This document shows positions 10,887 to 22,546 of a stretch of DNA of 64,000 bases, in pieces (positions within the stretch are counted from its first letter, which is position 1; each line of letters starts with the position of its first letter). The stretch spans positions 13,534,001 through 13,598,000 of the forward strand of contig JAWUZG010000032.1 in NCBI GenBank assembly GCA_036785705.1, in the 5' to 3' direction. This DNA is from Acanthornis magna. Lineage: Eukaryota > Chordata > Aves > Passeriformes > Acanthizidae. The notes under the pieces are model-generated. The model ran no database searches. It saw nothing but the letters and a program-made list of their open reading frames with translations, and was not told the origin of the DNA. Made by a program: the position numbers and the translations under genes.

Positions 10887-10932
10887 AGTGTATTATATAT
10901 CCTCTTGAATATAAGAGGATATATAATACACT
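10887..10932. repeat. Perfect inverted repeat, 20-bp arms, 6-base loop
   Basis: The left arm 10887-10906 is the exact reverse complement of the right arm 10913-10932; the loop GAATAT is 10907-10912. The arms are AT-rich apart from a CCTCTT/AAGAGG block at the loop-proximal end. It lies 80 bases before the CR1 copy at 11010. It is shorter than a normal microRNA precursor. It may be a templated inverted duplication. Confidence 0.9.
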
Positions 10933-11009
10933 CATCAACTCCAGGTTTTTCAACATGTTGACATATTGGTTTTTATCCAGCACAAGCAGCTCTGAATTAT
11001 CTTTATTTA

Positions 11010-11950
11010 CTTTTGTTTATTATTCTCATCCTGGATGAGGTGATTGAGTATACCCTCTTTAAATACACGGATGACACCAATTTGCGTGAGAGGGTCAACT
11101 TGCTGGAGGGTAGGAAGGCTCTGCTGAGGGATCTGGACAGGCTGGAGAGATCCTGGTCTGAGACCAGTGGTATGACAGTCAACAAGGCCACGTGCCAGAT
11201 CCTAGATTTTGATCACAGCAGCCCCACGCAGCACAGCTGTGGCAAGAAGTAGGGGGGGAGAGTGCCTTGAAAGCTGCCCAGTGGAAAAGGACCTGGGGGT
11301 TCTGATCAGCAGCTGGCTGCACATGAGCCATCGTGTGCCCAGATGATCAAAAAGGCCAATGCCATCCTGGCCTCTATCAGCAATAGTGTGGCCAACAGAA
11401 CCAGGGCAGTGATTGTCCCCCTGCATTCGGCACTGGTGAGGCCACAGCTTGAGTACTGTGTCCAGCTTGTGCTGCAAGAAGGACATTGAGGGGCTGGAGT
11501 GAGTCCAGAGAAGGGCAACAGAGCTGGTGAAGAGTCTGGAGCACAAGTCCTATGAGGAGTGGCTGAGGGAGCTGGGGGTGTTTAGCCTGGAGAAAAGGAG
11601 GCTCAGAACTTACTGCTCTCCACAGCTCCCTGAAAGGAGGTTGTAGATAGGTGGGTGTTGGTTTCTTCTCCCAGATAACCAGAGAGAGGACTAGAGGACA
11701 CAATTACAAGCTGTGACAGGAGAGGTTTAGGCTTGATATCAGGAGAATTGCTTCATAGAAAAGGGTTGTTAAACACTGGACTGGGCTGCCCAGCAAGGTG
11801 GTGCAGTCACCATCACTGGAGGGGTTCAACAAACTATTGGACATGGCACTCAGTGCCATGGTCTAGTTGACATGATGGTGTTTGGTCAAGGTTGGGATGC
11901 AGTGATCTCAGAGGTCTTTTCCAACCTAATTGATTCTGTGATTCTGTGAT
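11010..11950 (+). mobile_element. CR1 LINE, 5'-truncated, intact 3' terminus
   Basis: It starts inside the reverse transcriptase and runs to the element's 3' end. At 11013-11090 the peptide ..LDEVIEYTLFKYTDDTNL contains the RT motif C as YTDD (codons 11064-11075; CR1 consensus FADD). NLLEGRKALLRDLDRLERS follows, then conserved C-terminal blocks in shifted frames: [29 protein letters not shown] near 11370-11460 and [17 protein letters not shown] near 11555-11605. Positions 11915-11950 read TCTTTTCCAACCTAAT and two copies of the ATTCTGTG octamer that ends CR1. Stops and frameshifts make it inactive. Typical 5' truncation. Confidence 0.93.
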
Positions 11951-13784
11951 CCTCTTATTTTCCATTTGCTTCAGGATAAAATTCAAGATATTAACACTAC
12001 CTGAAGGCCCAGACCTTCACTGTTTAGTTTTGAGGGGTTTTGTTGTGGTGGGTTTTTGTTTAGGACTGTGTGCTATTCCCTGAAAGCATCAAACCACATT
12101 CACACACTTCACACAGAGGTGGCATCACAAACTGTGATTACAGTCAATTCCCAAACTCTCTATAATTTTATAGTATCTTCCTTGTTATGCACTATTTAGA
12201 ACAAAGGTAAGAATTCAAAGGCTCATTATCTCTCTGATATGCTGTGAATGTTTTAGCATAATTAGAAACTAAAAAATCAGGAAATACTATTGGATCTGAG
12301 GAGTAGTGCACTAGTAGAGGCAATACAAGACTGAATACATTTGTAAGAGTGTAGCAAAATTTGTTCTGTTTCTGTTAAATGTTAAAAATGCTTATGCTGT
12401 CAATATTATTGAACATTAATTAGAAGACAAGCTGCTAGGGTGGTAAGTGCAGAGCAAATCCTTCAAGGACAAAGTACTATAGTTGCTGGTAGAGTGATGC
12501 AAGGTGGGATTTCAGCTGCGGACACCTCTAAAACGTGACTGAGCCTTTTTTAACTAATGTTGCAGAGAAAGGGTGGGAGATTGTCATTACTGCTATGACA
12601 CCAGTTGTATCACAGCAGTCCCAGGACTGGAAGACATTCTGTGCTTTATTTAATGAATATGTCTGAACATATATTTGTAAATATATTTATATGCTTGTGA
12701 TGGCACATTGACACCTAGCTACCTATCCATCCATCTGTGGATAAAACTCTTAAAACATAATAATACAAGTCAAGAAAAAGGAAGAAGAGGAGAAAAATGA
12801 AAGCTGGATTGATTAATCTAGTGTCAGAGCTTAAGAATGAATAACAAAGTCCTGCCACATTAAAAGTGCTTTGGGGAAGATTTATGGCATTTACTTTTAA
12901 AGACTGGAATATTAATAACTGTAAAAGCTAAGGAAAGGTTATCACCGACAGTAATAGGGCTTTTATGGAGTCAGAACATTAAAGTTATATTTCTCCTACA
13001 AAGAAATCCATTCTTCTTTGTGAAAAAAAGGGGACTACACAGGGCTGTGTTGTTGATCACAACCAGTCACAATTTATTCATCCCTGGATGAAGGAAACTT
13101 TGTAAGAGATGAAGCTGGTGTCCAGGAATGCGAAGGCGCAGACATTTACTGTGCATTGAAATGTGCTCTCTGACATAGGAACCTGATATACTGTGCAGGT
13201 CCACTGCTTGGAAGTGCTGGGAAGAGCTGGGTCCCTAATTCTGGGATTTACTTGCTGTTGGGAAATGGGCAAAGCAAGACCTGATGGTCACATCTTAAAT
13301 GAGAATGCCTGTCAAGGTTACTGATGCTGAGTGGTAGCTAGGTGGGAATGTGGGAGAAGACTGTCAGTATGAGATATGGCATGAGAACAGACTTTATTTC
13401 AAGGACTTACTAGCAAATGGCTTGGCAGAGAATGTAAGGGCAAGATTAGGAGAAAGGTTTGGTAACATAAAAGGACCCGGTCCGATAGCATTATGGAAAA
13501 CAAAGAGAAGGAAGAGATGTGGTGACAAGTGGTTTTCTGTAGGTCTTGAGGCTTTTGTATTTGGGGCACAGGAAGTAGAAAATAAATTGTTGCAAATTAT
13601 AGGAATTTGAAAGTAGGCACTTATCTTCAGCAAATAGTCTTTATCATTTTGGCCTTACCCCTTCTACTAGGAAGACTATCTTGGTGGCACTTACTTGATT
13701 AGATAGGCTTATGAGCAGCAGTAAAATCTAAGTGACGTCTGTTTCTGAGAAACCTTTCTTCCCTGATTTACAGGTCAATATTCC
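11951..13784. other. Non-coding AT-rich DNA
   Basis: No gene recognised. The ORF at 13350-13610 (86 codons, rich in Arg/Lys/Gly) and its opposite-strand partner have no recognisable domain. A TTTTG/GTTTT patch is at about 12030-12062. Confidence 0.45.
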
Positions 13785-14130
13785 CTAATCTAATGTGTCC
13801 TGAGTGGACAATTTCCTCAATGGCAGGTGTACCTGCTCCAGCAGGGGTCCAGGCGCTCCGTTCAGTGACTTGTGTCTGACCTCAGCCAAGTGATGGTTGA
13901 CTTCAGCCTTGTAACACTGACCGACCCTGGCTGAAGTGCCCATCCATGTCTGAGCACAGGCCAGACTCAACGAGGGTGTGAATGGACACACACCAGGGAC
14001 GCTCTGTTGAGTTGGTCCTGCTCAGAGCAGAGGATCTGCAGAGGGTCTGCAGCTGGGACCTCTCCCCTTGGATGGGATTGCTGCCCAAGGCAACTCCTCG
14101 AGCCTGAGAGCTCTTGCCTGATTGGGTGTA
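13785..14130. other. Unclassified GC-rich island, probably repeat-derived
   Basis: About 350 bases are clearly richer in G+C than both flanks, with open frames on the minus strand (13785-13991 and 13903-14139). The phrase style (CTGCAGAGGGTCTGCAGCTGGGACC, CTGGAGCAGG in reverse) resembles avian LTR DNA, but no defined ends TG...CA and no CR1 motifs were found. It could also be an old processed sequence. Confidence 0.35.
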
Positions 14131-16404
14131 TGATTGCACATTCTGTGTTATCCTTCTAAAACCTTCAGAATTCTTAAATCACTCAGGTAGTACCAATTCC
14201 ATTTGACATCACAAACTGGTATTCAAATGCATATAGGGTTTTATTTGCTTTAATTTGTTAATCTGGTTTAACTGGTTTAGAAAGTAAATCTCATTTGAAT
14301 AGATTGTTTCCTTCAATTTTATAAGCTTCCCTGACATCAACTTGCACCTCTATGCAGAAAGAACGACATATTTGGAAAGTGTAAAAACTTGCAATAAGCA
14401 GTAGAGGAAGTGTGTTTTGCATTCAATATCTGAAAATCAACAACATCATCTTCATCATCATCCAAACCTGGATCCAAAGAAAATAAGGGTGAATCTGAAG
14501 AAAGTAAGGGAAAAGAGAATTCATATCACATATTTTCCTACGAATTCTTTCAGCCTTAACACTTGTTAAGCAGTAAGAAAAGATAATAAATATGAGAACA
14601 GATATAAAAACATTTGTATCCAAACTACCCTCTTTCCTCACCATTATAGGTACTGGAAAAATTACAATTACTGTATTTCTTTGTCTGATGAGACAGACAG
14701 ATGGTCTGTTTTGGTTTTGCTGCAAATATTCCTGATGTTTTGTCTTAGGAACTACAATTAAAATATTCCAAAACTAATGGGCCTTTGCCTCAAATTCAGA
14801 TGAGCAATTTTTTTCCCCACATGATTTTGCTCAGCAAAACCATTGCACAGTTGCAAAAACAATAACAGCATTAAAACTGTAACCTCAAATTAGTTCTGCT
14901 GGGAACTGATCATGTTTAACAGTCATGTGAAAAATGAAATGCTGATTAAGTACAACAAACTATTTGGAAAATGTCTCAGAAAATATTAATAAAAAGCCTT
15001 TCATGTCAAAGGAAAATATTAGAAACTATGTTTGAAGCTGCAAGAAAATTAGTATGAATTGTTTCCTTATCATTCTAGTCAAATTTCATCACATCAGTTA
15101 TCTAAAAAGGAATAAGAGACAGATGCATTTAAGACACTGCTATGAAAGCCCTCAATAAAATATTTAATGAAAACCTATAGGACAAGCTAATGACAGTCAG
15201 TGGTTAAATGAGATCAACAAACAGGTCCATGGTAAGGACAAGACACTGCAGAGGAAGAAATGTTTAATCCTTTCTCTCTTCTTGAGCAGGCTCCAAAATT
15301 GAGCTGCTCTGGCTGATGAAGTTTTCTGGAAAGAAAAATACAGTAAAGCTACATATACATGAAGAAAAATGTCCCCTCATTCACTGTTACGTATCTGCTT
15401 GCATTGATTTTTTTCTTTTAAAAGAATATAGCACCTCAAGGAAGTTTTGGAATAGTCACTGATGATTTACACTCTTCGTACCTAATTTGAACTTTGGTTT
15501 TGGCATCAACTGATTGTCAACAATTCATTTTAGATTTATCTGGTTATGAAGCAGTCTCATCATGAAGTTCTGACATTTCTTTAGCTTTATTCTGTCTGTT
15601 TAACATGGTACTTTGTATCTCTGTGTGTCAATCCAAACTGACTTTTTCCACCAAAGATAAAATCCAGTTTTGCCATTTACATCCAACTTAGTTCTACCAA
15701 GTTCTTAATTTGAGGTGATGCCAAGCAAGGGTTTAAAACCACAATTAAAAACCCCAAGATCTTGTTGGCAGGGTTCTTTTATTTATATTTATAGATGATG
15801 TGGAGATATTAAAGCAAGTTGATTAACTGGCATTTATTCTCTAGAAGTATAATGTATAAAGTATAATGTATAAATGTTTTTATTACTTGTATGTTGACTA
15901 CCTGTGTTATCTAAAGTATTCAGCTCTGGGGTTAATAACCTTTCAGGGCATCCCCAAAAGGAGGCCCAAAAATAATCCTATGATATAAAAGATTTCAAGA
16001 ACTGAGCAACTATGTAATAAAAAAATCTAGGCGTGGATATCTATTGCAAATTTTTTTGCTTCTTTCATTTGGGATTGATTTGCTTCAATGGAAAGGTCAT
16101 TATATACAGCCAGTAGACCACAGGATACAGCATATAGATTACAATTAATAAGGTTCCTAGAGAATGCAGGCACTCTAAATTCAGCTAATATAACTTTATT
16201 GCATCATATCAACTTCACTATGGAATGGAATGGAAAGTTATAAAATTCATTGTTTTAAAGAGACTCCTGAATATATAAATTTTATTGATTATTTAATTTT
16301 ATATAAATTTTATATAAATTGTACCAATTATAGAAGTCAAACCCACATATTTTATTCTTTAATCTCCTGGCCTCATTTTAATGATTTTAATTTCTTTTTC
16401 TTCT
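14131..16404. other. Non-coding AT-rich DNA with small repeats
   Basis: No gene. A CAT-type trinucleotide patch lies at 14441-14462. A perfect tandem duplication of a 14-base unit (GTATAATGTATAAA) lies at 15847-15874. AT-rich low complexity runs from about 16260 to 16322. Confidence 0.5.
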
Positions 16405-16830
16405 CTAGACTTGAGCTGCTGTGACTTGCGTTTTTTTCCAGAACAGTTCACTGCTCATTGCATATGTAGTGAATCTCTGTGGATCTGAGAGTGCAAGTGC
16501 AGCCCTCTCATACAGCAGCTGAATTTTGCATTGTCCCTCTTGTTCAGACAGCAGAGTGGCTGCTGTTCCCCTTGGAAATCCTCTTCCACCTTCCTTGGCA
16601 GGAGGGTAAGGATGTCTTTGATCCAACATTAGCAGTGGTGTGTGCCCCTTGCCTTTCAGGGAAGTGCCACCGCTCCTGGCCGTCCCATGTCCTACCTGCC
16701 CTGGAAGTCTCACCCTTCCTCTGGTTGTGCAGTCACTTTACTCCACCTCCTTCTGTTGCTTTTGGTAAAATGACATTCCTGTGTGTTGGCAGGCAGCTCT
16801 CTGGCTAGTTGGCAGGAGCAGTGGCCCCTT
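16405..16830. other. Unclassified moderately GC-rich block
   Basis: Pyrimidine-rich tracts ending in CTCTAG (about 16409) and TTTTTTCCAG (about 16440) look like splice acceptors, and GGAGGGTAAGG near 16600 looks like a donor. However, every frame between them is interrupted (for example TGA at 16470-16472 in the frame of the 16479-16808 ORF). No family recognised. Confidence 0.3.
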
Positions 16831-18734
16831 CCAGTTTACCCTGAAATACAGCAGAAAAATAGTCCATGACTACCACGTACACTAAAGTCATCATCATTGA
16901 AAATGTCATAACCTCACAGGCTTTCATATGGGAGGTTTGCCATTTTTTGAACTTGTCATTGCCATGTGATCACAAAGCACCCTCTGACTGAATGCTTGTT
17001 TCCTTTGGGCATAGAAGTGCTGTTAGATAAATGACATATTCCTTTCTTTTTTTTCCTCTATAGAGAAAGGAGAGTACAAATATTAATAAATATTGTTATT
17101 TATTTATTTATATATCCAATACATATATCCAAATATAAAGATAAAAAAATTTTATATATATATAGATATATCCACAAATATATAGGCACATAATATATCA
17201 GACGCTCTTTAATTAGAGCTAATGAAACTGATAATTAAGTTTACGTATAAATATTAACTAATTAAATAAAAATAAAAAGCAAGTTTGTGTTCCACCTCTT
17301 TACAAGGCTACTGAATCAGCCCGAGCTTCTTTGGAGTGGACAGAGTTCACAGAGGTGTGGGACCATGAACAAGTCACAACAGGCATAGGGTTAGTGTCTT
17401 GCTGACCTGATCAGCTGTTGTTCTTAGAAGCCAGGGAGCTATAGGACAATCCAACCTGTCTGGCATGATGGGGCTGGCCAGCTCTGACTGGGGAGTTGGG
17501 GAGGCTCTTGTCATCGATGTTTTGATATACGTTTGCGAGCACTTACAAGGGATAGTAGATCCTGCTTGCAACAGAGAAACACCTTTTCTCTCCAACCTTT
17601 TCTTTCCCAATGTCATTTTCTGTAACACTCTTACAGTATAATAAAACAGAAATGCTTCAAGAATTTTCTTTTGGAAAGGGTAGAGTTTAGGATGGGCAGA
17701 TTGATTTCTGATGTCAAAAAAATGCCTCATTTTTCAAATTAAATAATTAAATTCAAAACAAGAGATACTTTAGAATTCAAAGCCATTCTTTCTTTTGGGG
17801 GGGGAGGTTTCTTTTTTTTCTTGTTTGGTTTTCTGTTTTGTTTTATTTTATTTGAGCAACTAGTGACGTATCTTTGACTTCTGGGTAGTTCAAAATAAGA
17901 GAAATATGCTCCTAGAGACGCAATTTCCTACTCCAGCTCCTCTGGATTTTGAGTTTACAAGGATTATATTATGTCAGCAAACTTAGACACGTTAAGTGAC
18001 ATTAATCATATATAAAAAGAAATTTTCACGGAGATCTGCTAACTCAATAAAAAAACTCACTGAAATATGTATAAGGACATTCATATTAGCATAGGAAGCA
18101 CAGAAAGTACAGTCAACACAGAAAAATTTATTTAAGAATATTTTCTTAGCCAGAGCTTCTGTTTCAATGGTGATCTTTCCTAAACCAGTCTGGAACGGCA
18201 GGATGAGAATGCCAAGTCTGCTGGGGAAGAAGACCAGTCTTTGGCCTGTTGCATGTCTCCTAAGGTTTACTTTGGACTTCCTGTTACCATAAAAAATAGG
18301 TGAAACAGCACATCTTTTCCTTTCATAAGTAATGCCTGCAGATAAGAGTAAAGGATTTTGTATATTCTCGGAGACTAGAGATTTTACGACCTATCCTATA
18401 GCTCCCTGATGACAATATTAACTATTTATCAACCCGGATGAGTTTCAGGGCTTAGGGGGAGAACTTGAAAGGCAACATAGGCACCTCCAGTTATGGTTTT
18501 GCAAAGCACAAAATTAGATTAGTGTCTCTGCATGAAGTGCAACAAATAGTACCACTTGCTCATTCTTCTTATGTAGTCAGTGGGAGATACAATTTCCTCC
18601 AAAGATGAGCTACAGATTTTAACAAACAGCATAGAAAGCCACTAACAAAAGCAGAACTTGGGAGTTCTAAGCTTCTTGTTCCCTCTTCAGAGGAAAGTTT
18701 GAGTAATGTGTTTTCTGGGGAGCCATAATCACTT
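16831..18734. other. Non-coding AT-rich DNA with low complexity
   Basis: A long A/T low-complexity stretch with TATATA and ATTTA units lies at about 17081-17195. A T-run, a G8 tract (17797-17804) and TTTTG-type sequence lie at 17790-17855. The 17374-17730 minus-strand ORF has no recognisable domain. Confidence 0.5.
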
Positions 18735-18895
18735 CTCAGCAACTCCCCTCGCTTCTGGGTCCCCGAGCCCCTGTGTGTGGCCTGGCTGTGTTGTCACACC
18801 GCACCAGGCTGAGCATTCCTCTTAAAAGGCTGGCTCCAGCTTGTAGGGAGTGACTGGGGACTCTGGGCTGGAACTGTAGGGCACTTCTACATGAC
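18735..18895. other. Short GC-rich island, unclassified
   Basis: A sharply GC-richer 160-base patch (CCCCGAGCCCCTGTGTGTGG..., CTTAAAAGGCTGGC) stands out from AT-rich flanks. It could be an LTR piece or a small regulatory island; no ends or motifs decide this. Confidence 0.3.
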
Positions 18896-19872
18896 CATGA
18901 CATTCAAGTAACTTTTCAAACCCTTGCTAGAAAGATGGAGTAAAAGTGCACTTTGCATTTCTTTCCCACAGACAAATGCAACAAGCGTGCTTTAAAATCA
19001 GTAACAACAACCGCAATAAAATACTCAAAGAGTTTGTTATTATTATAGCAGGATATGAGTTTGTTTAATGAACACTTGAGCAGAGAGAATAGAAAGATCT
19101 TGATGTGTCTGCTGTTAGGGGCTGCTGTTCCAGGTATTTAGTAGCACAACAGATGACTCTCTAATCCCATGTGAGGTATTATTTATGATTATACTTGGAA
19201 CGTGACCCTTCTATTAAAGCTGGAATTAGATAACTCATATGACTGAATCTCACACAGATTATATTGTATTGACTAGAAGGGTATCTAAATACTGCCACTT
19301 TGTAAATTCAGTTTAGTGCAATTCAGGTCATTAAAGACAAGTGCTAAAATGGCAAACTAGTTTTCATGTTTTAAAGAAATATTTTTATAAATATTGCAAA
19401 ATAAAAACCAGAGTTAATGGTATTTTTTCAATATTTAATGTTTAATTGTTTATCAACCACTGAAAGTGCCATCCTTTTTTGCATATCTCAAAACTTAAAA
19501 GATTATATAACTGACCTTTCGCTAATCTACTTATGTTGCACTGTTTTACAGAAGCATGTTGTTTTGTCTACATTTGTCTTACTCCAGCAGATGATAATGG
19601 AAGATAAGACAGTTGGTTATACAAGAATTCTGTTTTTAAAAATTCTGCTAAATAGAGCCAACTGTTTTTGAAGAGGAAGGGAGGAAGACAAGGGGGAAGA
19701 AGAATCTATTTGTACTTTTTAATTTATCAGTCTCTTACAGCTCTTTCCACAGGCAATAATGCATGCTATTAGGATATGAAAAATAAATGCAAGATACTTA
19801 GGATTGCATAATAATGTTTTCTACACTAAACTCTAAATTAAACAATTCCTTAATTTGTTCTGTTCTCTGTAG

Positions 19873-19981
19873 ATGTTCCCAGTGATTTAAATATGATGGC
19901 TGGAAGCATAGAAGACTGCATGAAGAAATCAAGTAAACTAGTCTAGTGCTAAGCCAACTAGTTCTTGGTCCTGTTCTGAAG
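19873..19981 (+). other. Exon-like block (acceptor and donor sites only)
   Basis: A good acceptor (TTGTTCTGTTCTCTGTAG, ending 19872) and a good donor (GAAG|GTAAGGAG at 19981/19982) bracket 109 bases. The best frame reads VPSDLNMMAGSIEDCMKKS, then stops at TAG about 40 bases before the donor, so it is not an internal coding exon. It might be a lncRNA exon, a poison exon or chance. Confidence 0.18.
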
Positions 19982-22515
19982 GTAAGGAGATCCATAGTAA
20001 GACCACATGCCTCAGATATTCTCCAGAGTTGTGGGTCTAAAGTTACAGGAAACAGAGGCAGTTCAGATACAAGAGCACATAGTCGTTGTGTAGCCATGGT
20101 CAGGAGTTTTTGCTGTATTTTACAGTTTCCTTAAAGACTTTTATTTATTGGAATTGCCTTGAAAACTTCAGAGTGTCAGTTTCATTCCACGATCAGAGTG
20201 AAACAAGTCTGTTCCATCTGGCTGTTTCAGCTCCTATCGAAATACTTTGGGAGGTTAAGAAAAGCACTAAGAATCAAGATTACCAACTTGTGAGCAGAAA
20301 AAAGTATGTAGTGCCAAAGACAGGGGAGAAGGAATTGTATTAAAAAATAGCTGAGGACAAAAGAGATCATAACCAACTGAGCTGACCTTAAGAAAACAAA
20401 TCTCTAGTTAATATGTAAAAGGTTAACTGGAAATTCATGTGGTGATAATGAAGTGGTATCTGCAACAATTCTCTAATGCTGGGAAAAAGTTAAATTACAG
20501 CCACATCATTTGTCAATTAAACAGCTGAAGAAATTAATAATTTTGCAGTTCTGTTTTTAAAGGATAAATGTTCTTACTAAAAGGAACTTTGCATAAAATT
20601 AGGGTTTAGAAGCTCATCCTACCCTCTGATATCCCAACATAAAGGACCTCTGGAATCAATTATTTCCAGCTAGAAGAAGGTTAGTAGAGCTCCTAGGGAC
20701 ATAACATGGGATAAAATCCCATCTCATCTCATCAGGAAATACTTATGGATAAAAGTAATGGCATTCCCATGCAGCCATGTCCTGGCTGTGCAAATAGGCA
20801 GGAATCAGTCCTGAATGCTTGGTCACAAGGTGGAGGACCCCCCTAATTTGTTAAATTTCTTCAAGCTTCTGGAGGCCATCTGCAGCCACTGCTTCAGTCT
20901 AACAATTGGTAAATTCAGGCAAAATGGAAAAGAAAACAGGAAAAATACTTATTAGAAAGATGGAAACATACAGAGGCATGCTAACATATTAAAATTAAAG
21001 GTATAGATCTAGAAGGACAGGGATTTTTCAGCTCAGGAAATCATCTAAAGTGTCTTAGTTTTTCTCATTCTCCAGGAAATTTTTGGCCCCAGGTAAATGA
21101 ATGCTTACTTTCAGTTTTATAAATGACTTCTAATTTGTCATTCAAACTTATTTCCCCCTTAATTATAAGTAGCTTTCATTTTGGAACAAATCAACATTAC
21201 AAACAGGAAGAGAATCCAGATTATTTTCATTGAACTAAGACCTTTTTATGCAATAGTGATTTCTCAGAAGAGAGAAAAAGAAGTATGTTTTTGTATAATA
21301 CTGGTTTGACCAAAGATATAGTTAATTTCCTCAAGCACAAATAATGTGGTGGTGTTATTTTTTGTTTCTGTAATTTTGTTTTTCCTAAGAAACATGGAGG
21401 GCACCAGTTTCTGACTAAGCATCTTGGATTATTTTTTGAGGAAATCTGCATGAATAGTTTGTTGGATCCTCCCTCAAAACTCAGTGGAAGAGGCTGTAGT
21501 TGTTTAATTTAGATTTCTTGCAATTACTTTTTAAAGTAAAGGTTGCTTTGATGGTGAAATTTTGTGAACATTTAACAATTTTGGTGAATATTTAACAACT
21601 AAAAATGGTTACAGGTAGTCAATATGAATAGTGCTACATGATTCCTTTTTTGTTAGACTTGAGGAGTGCAGGCCCCAAAGAAATCTTTTTGATGGGCCAC
21701 TATTTTTGGATGCAGTTCACTCCTCAGACTGTTGCTTAACACTCAGTGTTGTAGGGTAAACTTGGGAAGATACCATTTGGTCAGTTTAAACTGGAATAAT
21801 ACTGCATTTCTCTTCTCAATTGTGTACCAGGTACAAGGAAATTTACCCACTCTCACATTTACTGTTTGTCAGATTCCTTAGTGCAAGAAGTTTTCTTTCT
21901 GTTTTATTGTCCTGAGTAGGCACACAAAGTTGTAAACACTCCGCAGTGGTCACTGCATTAAAATCCTTCATCAGTGTTGACCTTACTATCAGATAAAAAT
22001 AACGCAGAGTGTTAAAATTGAAGTGTGTGGGATTTCCTGCCATTTCCTCGCTTCATTAAGGTGAGTTTCCTTCCAGCTGTCAGCAGCTGCAATAAACACA
22101 TGTTCGTAGCTGGTACCTTTGACTTTCTCGGCTGGGCCGTGTGATTTTCTAAGTAATTCCCTATTCTGCTTTGTATTTCCAAACAGACTCAATGTGCAGG
22201 ATGAACTTCCAGATTTCAGTGCTATTACTGTTCTTTCTACCCATTGTAGATGTTCCTGTACCTGACACACACAGATTGGTTTCCTTAAGCAGAATTCACT
22301 GAGACAAAAAAACAGATTTTCATGGATCCCAAGAGGTTGGCAACATGCCTATAAGTCTTCATACTTAATTGCTGCATTGTGCTATGATGATAGAATTAAG
22401 CTTTCTTTTCAAAAGATATTTTCCCCTGGTTTTAATTAGCACCTAGATTATCGAAAGGAAAAATATTAAAGAAGAAGAGGCCTTTTTGGTATACTGTATA
22501 ATTTTACTGAGAACT

Positions 22516-22546
22516 GAATTAATTTAAACATAATTAGTGACAGCTG
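22516..22546. promoter_or_regulatory. Homeodomain/MEIS/E-box motif cluster
   Basis: TTAATT and TAATTA cores (22516-22536) are followed by TGACAG (22538-22543), a MEIS/TGIF half-site, overlapping CAGCTG (22541-22546), an E-box. A further TTTAATTAGC lies near 22431-22440. Such clusters are common in developmental enhancers; this is motif evidence only. Confidence 0.2.
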
